NCBI GenBank assembly: GCA_020881915.1
Contig: JAJFPB010000006.1
Location: forward strand, 2,728,001-2,792,000
Direction of reading: 5' to 3'
DNA from: Paramyrothecium sp. XJ0827
Lineage: Eukaryota; Ascomycota; Sordariomycetes; Hypocreales; Stachybotryaceae
DNA length: 64,000 bases
Positions within the stretch are counted from its first letter, which is position 1. Each line of letters starts with the position of its first letter. Positions 59,541 through 64,000 of the stretch are shown piece by piece. The notes under the pieces were generated by a model. That model had not been told where the DNA came from. It worked only from the letters and a program-made list of their open reading frames with translations, and did no database searches. The position numbers and the translations under genes were made by a program.

Positions 59541-60320
59541 TTGGAAAGGGGGCCGACATAAAAAAAAAAATATATGTCTCTTTGGCAGTCCAGCTTGACG
59601 TCCATACGTCGTTGTAACGAGTAATTTGGCGGCTTATGCCTCTTGTGTAGGGATGCGGTAGTCAGCTTGGCTGGGGAGGCATATGGATACCTACCTTAGT
59701 AGGTAGACATGCACGACATGGGGCGCTTACGAAAACTCGTCTCCGATGACTGACGGTCGTGATTGATGTCCCATGAGTATGATACCCGAGATAGGGACAG
59801 GACAGCCCTCGCCTGTTTCATGTCTGAATTTGAGCGGTCTCATGGTGTAATGCTTCGAGTTTCACGCTGTCGGCTACAGTTAGACGCCTGGCCCAACATT
59901 ATACCTTACATGAGTCTGCTAAAAGTAGAGCCCAATCAGTCATCAGTCTTGTAGACAGCAGTCTAGTGGTTGCACATCAACTTTCATTGATTTCCTATCA
60001 GAAGAACGGCTGTTACACCGTGGCTCAAGTCGAATTGACGAGCTCTTCTGTACCTCAACCTGCGTTCCCTCGTGTTCTCACCCAATGCAAGAAGGGCGGC
60101 TTTTGTACCGCGGCTCAAGTCAAAACGACGAGCTCTTCTTTCCTATACCCCAAACGCCTTTACTTCAAAACCTCGCGCAACCTGCGATGCGTGCTATAAA
60201 TCAATACACAATAAACTCCTGCAAAAAGTGATCCTGCAAAGCCTCTTTCCAATGCTGCCAACGCCAAAAGACACATTTTCACTGCCGTAAACAATATCCT
60301 CTTGAAAGTCAATATATGTA
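59541..60320. other. Region 3' of the SUMO protease gene
   Basis: 780 bases with no recognised gene; the right end should be the 3' UTR of the minus-strand protease. Two near-copies of a segment containing ACCGYGGCTCAAGTC..GACGAGCTCTTCT occur at about 60016-60050 and 60098-60142. Confidence 0.45.
60016..60142. repeat. Diverged direct repeat, two copies
   Basis: A segment starting TGTTACACCGTGGCTCAAGT near 60011 recurs as TTTGTACCGCGGCTCAAGTC near 60101; both continue into a GACGAGCTCTTCT block with a few differences, and both are preceded by GAA(C/G)GGC. The spacing is about 90 bases. It is non-coding. Confidence 0.6.
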
Positions 60321-63300
60321 TCAATACACTCGCAAATCGAATTCTTCTTTGAATCCACCGTTCAAGAACATGCAAGCGATGCGAATTCGCTGCAATGGCA
60401 TGTCTTCTGACGAATAACTGTCGACCGGGCTCAGGCCCAGTGCAATGCACATGGCGTTTGTAATGGTGTGCACGCCGCAATCGTATCCGTTGGTTTGTAA
60501 AGGTGCGTCGTGGCTAACGACCTTCCATTCCTGTTCCTTAAACTTGTCACCAAGGAATTCTTTAACCCAAGCCAAAGCAAGGTTGGTGTACTCGGATGAG
60601 CCTCGAGGATTCAGGGAATCCATGTGAGCCACAGTTCTCTTGCCGGGGCGGATGACGAGGAGTGTCCAGTGAGAGCGTTCACAAATGGGGAGGAAGATGG
60701 TGTTAACATCGAGAAAGTTGTTTTTCTCAACTCCGTTGCGGCGCATGGTCCTCTCGGTTCTCGCAACGCCTTGCTCTCGCAGTCTCTTGAAGAAGAAGGA
60801 GTTCATGCTCAGAGACTTGCGTGTCTTACGCCGGACATCCTTAATGCCGGCAGCGGAATTTACTGCTTGGTCGAGCCAGACAAGAGATCCATTGACGATC
60901 TCATCATTCAGCCATTCTGTGGATGGCACCACCTTCTGGAAGTCGTGGCGTCGAATTTCAACTCCCTCGGGAGTTTGAGCTAGGGTTGTGGTGGCAGAGG
61001 CACGGAGAGTCTCTTGTGCTCGTCTCCTCCATTCGCCAGTAACTGGCTGGACGAGCCTCCGTGCTGGGATACGGAGGCCACCAGATTTGGCAAGCCTCTC
61101 TTCTAATTCCTGTCGTGCCTGCCGCTCAGCAGCCAGGCGGGCCTCCTCAGCGACCCGACGAGCCTCTTCTGCAGCCTTCAGGGCGGCCTGCTCTTTCTCA
61201 ATGGCGATATCAGCCTGCGTGTCATCGCTGATAGAGAGAGGTTTGAAAGATGGCAGTGAAAGGATTTCTCTAATTCGTGCGTCAGGATCGCTTTTGCGCG
61301 GCTCCTCTTTATCTCGAACACTCCACCGACCCAGGCGTCGGGGTGTAGCCCTCATGGGCGTCGAGATGAATGGCTCCACTGGAGTTAGTGGTTCGGCCAC
61401 GGGTACCTTACCCTTCCCATCTCGCCTTGGGACTCCGAGCCCGGCATGGTTTCGTGGCTGAGGACTGAGAGTAGAATCCGCGAAACGCACAGTCTTTGGA
61501 GCACGCGCTATGTGCAGCCTTTTGGGTGAGCGTTTCGAAGAATCTTTTTGTCGGGTCTTGAGGATGGAAGCAACGCGACGGATCTCCTCTGGCTTCAGGG
61601 GCTCCTTCGGCGTGAACTCCTCAATGTATTTGGCCTTAATAAGGCTGTGGGCGTCGCTTTCTTTGTAATACACGGTACGGAATTGTCCAGCTGTTATCTG
61701 AGCAATCTCAGAGGCATCAAGTTTCGCAATGATGAATGCTGACTTCTTGGTATAAGTCTTTGCAATGGCCAGTGGTGGAGATGCTGGCGGAGTAGGAGTT
61801 GGTTCAGGCGAGTCGCGTGAAACCGAGGATGGAGGTGAAGGTAGAGTCGGCTGTACCTCTTCAGTAGGCTCATCAGGCTGCTCGGGAAAGCCTCCAGGGA
61901 GCAAGAGGTGATCAATGTCAGTCCGTTGTGGTCTGGGGAAGGCGTGTTGCCATTTGGCAAGATAATTAGCCGAGTCGACCATAGTAGGTAGTGCCATGCT
62001 CTGAGTCAGAGCCTCGAGATCAAGAATACTCAAGTCCATGAATTCAATTGAGATCATAGCTTGGATACCACAGGCAACCATGATGTTATCTGTTGCAGTG
62101 GGTAAAGCAGGCGCAGAAAGGAAGTTCCTGATTTGGGTAATCATCCTGATGTCGTCTTCCGTTGTGCCATAATCGACTTGAGGTGGCACAGGGGTGTTTC
62201 TATCCTTGAGTTTGGCCAGGAAAGGGTGGGAGTAGACCTTTTCAAGGAATTTGTCAAGTCGCTGCAGTTGATACAGGTAAAGAGTACGGAGCTCGGCGCC
62301 GTGAGGCACGTCTCCTAGGGCGTCTTTCCCAGCTAGAACGTGGTAAAGAGGGCGCAGAGCGCGGTTAATAGCTGCCGACAGATGCATGTTGCTGCTAGCT
62401 GAATCCACAGCCTGCGCAATCAAAGCGAAGCTGACTCGAAAGGCATGCGCAGCATCGACGAGATCGCCTACGTCGGAGTTGCTCTTCCATACAATCTCCT
62501 CTTGCTCTTGGGAAGTGAGTTTGATCCGCTTGTTGGAGACATTGCCAGCGACATTAGAGCGAAGCTCTGCTACGTCGTAGGCTCTAGGGTTAACTGGTAC
62601 AAATTAGCTGTCTGGTGACAGCATTCGCGGACAAGAGAGGGCTTACTGAGGCGTTGCAGCGCCTCTCCAGCATTGGAGAACGCCGCGCGGAAACAGGACA
62701 TCATCCTGCCGATAGTTCCACGGACAGAAAAGGATCCAAGCATGGATTGTGGCTGGTTCTGCCGACAGTCAGATGCAGGTCAAGTCATGAGCAAGCAACG
62801 AGGGAAGCACTTACAATGGGGTAGGGGAGGTCGTGGTCCGTACCAGTGGTGCCGGCACGAGCAGTGACCACAGTTTCGGGTTGCTCAAGGCCCTGGCTGG
62901 CAGCAACAAGGTCGTATTCGGTATCCTGAGCGCGACGCTTGAGCGTGCGGATGCCATCGATCGTGACAAAGTTGGGTTCAATGATAGCAGTGACTGCACG
63001 AATTCGGTGTTTCCTCACGCGAGGTCTTCTGAATCCACACCGGGCCTCATGAACGTCGCGGACAGCTTCTGCGTCGTGTTTGCGATAATCTTCCTCGGTG
63101 GGGTATTTGGTATCAATCAGGAACCGAGCCCGGGGCCGTACAATCTTACGGCACTCGTAAGCAGGCGAATATGGTGACCTCTCGGTAGGGGCCGTCGGTT
63201 CAGGAGACGAGGCAGGTGCAGTGCTGGGTGGCCCAGCGGTGCGGGTGCGGGGGCGATCACGAAGCCGGAAACGAGATCGGCGTGGCTCACGTAGGCCTGC

Positions 63301-63369
63301 AGGCCTGGAGTTGGGTCCCAGGTTAGCATTAAGCTTGAGGAACTCGTAGCCGAAAGCAGAGTAAGACAT
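60321..63369 (-). CDS. Ulp1-type SUMO-specific cysteine protease (peptidase C48)
   Basis: Protease that matures SUMO and removes it from conjugates, usually at the nuclear pore. There are three exons: 62815-63369, 62647-62758 and 60321-62593, giving 979 residues. The C-terminal C48 domain contains VPSTEWLNDEIVNGSLVWLD and the catalytic set His864 (RSHWTLLVI), Asp881 (HMDSL), Gln922 and Cys928 (NGYDCGVHT). The His-Asp spacing of 17 and the Gln-Cys spacing of 6 equal those of yeast Ulp1. A charged coiled coil (EEARRVAEEARLAAERQARQ) lies about 690-725. The N-terminal 185 residues are Arg/Pro-rich. Exon 2 (NQPQSMLGSFSVRGT and following) and the start of exon 3 (NPRAYDVAELRSNVAGNVS) read well across the junctions. 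Domain position favours Ulp1 over Ulp2, where the catalytic domain is central. The start MSYSAFGYEF is plausible but not certain, given coding-like sequence further upstream. Confidence 0.92.
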
Positions 63370-63840
63370 CGTGCTGGCTTGAAACAAACGGCAAGTCGAC
63401 AAGTGGAAATGAAATGAAGGTGCTCGCGATGGAGAAGTATATGGGAAATGCAAAGGCAAGCGCGAGTGCGATGCGGGTGCAGAAAGTGCAGTGTGTGTTT
63501 GGAAAGTGATCTCGAGATCTGGAAAGCTGGAAAGTGTCCCGTGTCTGACGCTGGCGCCAAGAGAGCAGGAGAAGAAAGCAGTGGGTATCGTGGGGGTATC
63601 TTTGAAGCCGAAGGCGAAAAACAAAAAGTGTAGCGTTTGAAAAAGTCGCAAGCGACGAAAGCTGAAGCGAAGCCGAAGAAGAAAGTGAAGTCAACGTGAA
63701 GTGAAGTGAAGTGAATCGAAGCTGAAAGAGAAGAAAGAGTGAAAGAAAGAGAGAGGGACGGAGGGGGAGGACGCGTCCATTGTGATTGCACTGCGCGACC
63801 ACGAGGCCGCCGGAAACCTTAAGTGATGCGCGTGACGTAC
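63370..63840 (-). promoter_or_regulatory. Leader, intron or promoter upstream of the SUMO protease
   Basis: Read on the minus strand this is CT-rich, with a GTGAA/TTCAC 5-bp tandem repeat (four units, 63696-63715). It is open in more than one frame, but with compositions dictated by the CT bias. It begins with a GTACGT donor-like sequence after the coding-like block at 63841-64000, so part of it may be an intron. Confidence 0.4.
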
Positions 63841-64000
63841 CTCTTCCATCAATATCCCATTCGGGAGCGTCGAAGCGAGAGGCGTATCGGGGCGGCGACG
63901 TCGCTGTTCGTTTGCGGGTGTCGTCCTGGGCTGCAGAGGCTCGTCGTCGTGGTGTAGTTGAAGCTGCGGGAGCTACAGCGGGTTTGGCAGTGGGTTTTGC
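63841..64000 (-). CDS. Partial coding exon at the right edge
   Basis: On the minus strand the frame is open from the window edge and reads as Ala/Pro/Arg-rich protein, ending RYASRFDAPEWDIDGR before a strong donor (GGAAGAG|GTACGT). It is truncated by the window. The phase at the donor would fit an acceptor TTTCAAG just before the protease start (63370-63385), so this could be an upstream exon of that gene with a roughly 460-nt intron, or it could belong to a separate gene. I recognise no domain. Confidence 0.4.

Overview
The window is nuclear DNA from a filamentous ascomycete (Pezizomycotina). Sordariomycetes, perhaps Hypocreales, is the best guess, but this is inferred from gene style and not proven. 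The evidence is short introns (mostly 48-80 nt) with GTRNGT donors and CTRAC-like branch points, histone H3 and H4 genes that contain introns, long CT-rich leaders, about 50% GC, and large gene-poor gaps. I see no operon logic, phage, CRISPR array, intact transposon, rRNA or convincing tRNA.

Layout from left to right: a divergent histone H4/H3 pair (1.85-4.34 kb); the largest subunit of RNA polymerase I (5.27-10.39, minus), divergent from splicing factor PRP3 (10.89-12.38, plus); a 2.9-kb gap; a C2H2 zinc-finger transcription factor (15.29-16.55, minus) with a 5.8-kb upstream region; a DDHD-domain phospholipase (22.36-25.42, plus) convergent with the TFIIH helicase RAD3/XPD (25.64-28.50, minus); a 3.4-kb gap; the dual-specificity phosphatase PPS1 (31.88-34.02, plus) convergent with the autophagy WD40 protein ATG18 (34.71-36.28, minus); the wybutosine enzyme TYW4/PPM2 (37.43-41.28, plus); a 2.5-kb gap with an AT-rich island; an MHYT-domain membrane protein (43.73-46.62, plus); mitochondrial FAD glycerol-3-phosphate dehydrogenase GUT2 (48.20-50.36, plus); an RGS-domain protein (51.84-52.82, minus) with an unexplained open frame 3' of it; a 7.5-kb gene desert; a Ulp1-type SUMO protease (60.32-63.37, minus); and a coding-like exon running off the right edge.

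The genes are mostly conserved housekeeping functions (chromatin, transcription, splicing, repair, tRNA modification, autophagy, mitochondrial redox) and do not form a pathway. Exon structures were worked out by hand from splice signals, reading frame and family conservation. All stated exon sums close in frame.

The most notable points are: (1) RAD3, whose first 29 codons are spread over four tiny exons of 17, 41, 10 and 20 nt, and which also carries two stop-free introns of 51 and 48 nt whose retention would keep the frame; (2) a GC-AG intron in TYW4; (3) a fungal MHYT-domain putative sensor with a large cytosolic region of unknown function; (4) a family of short dispersed GGTACC/TAAGGTACC palindromes clustered in intergenic DNA; (5) a 7.5-kb gap holding a leader-like CT tract without a gene. 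I did not find a convincing new multigene system.
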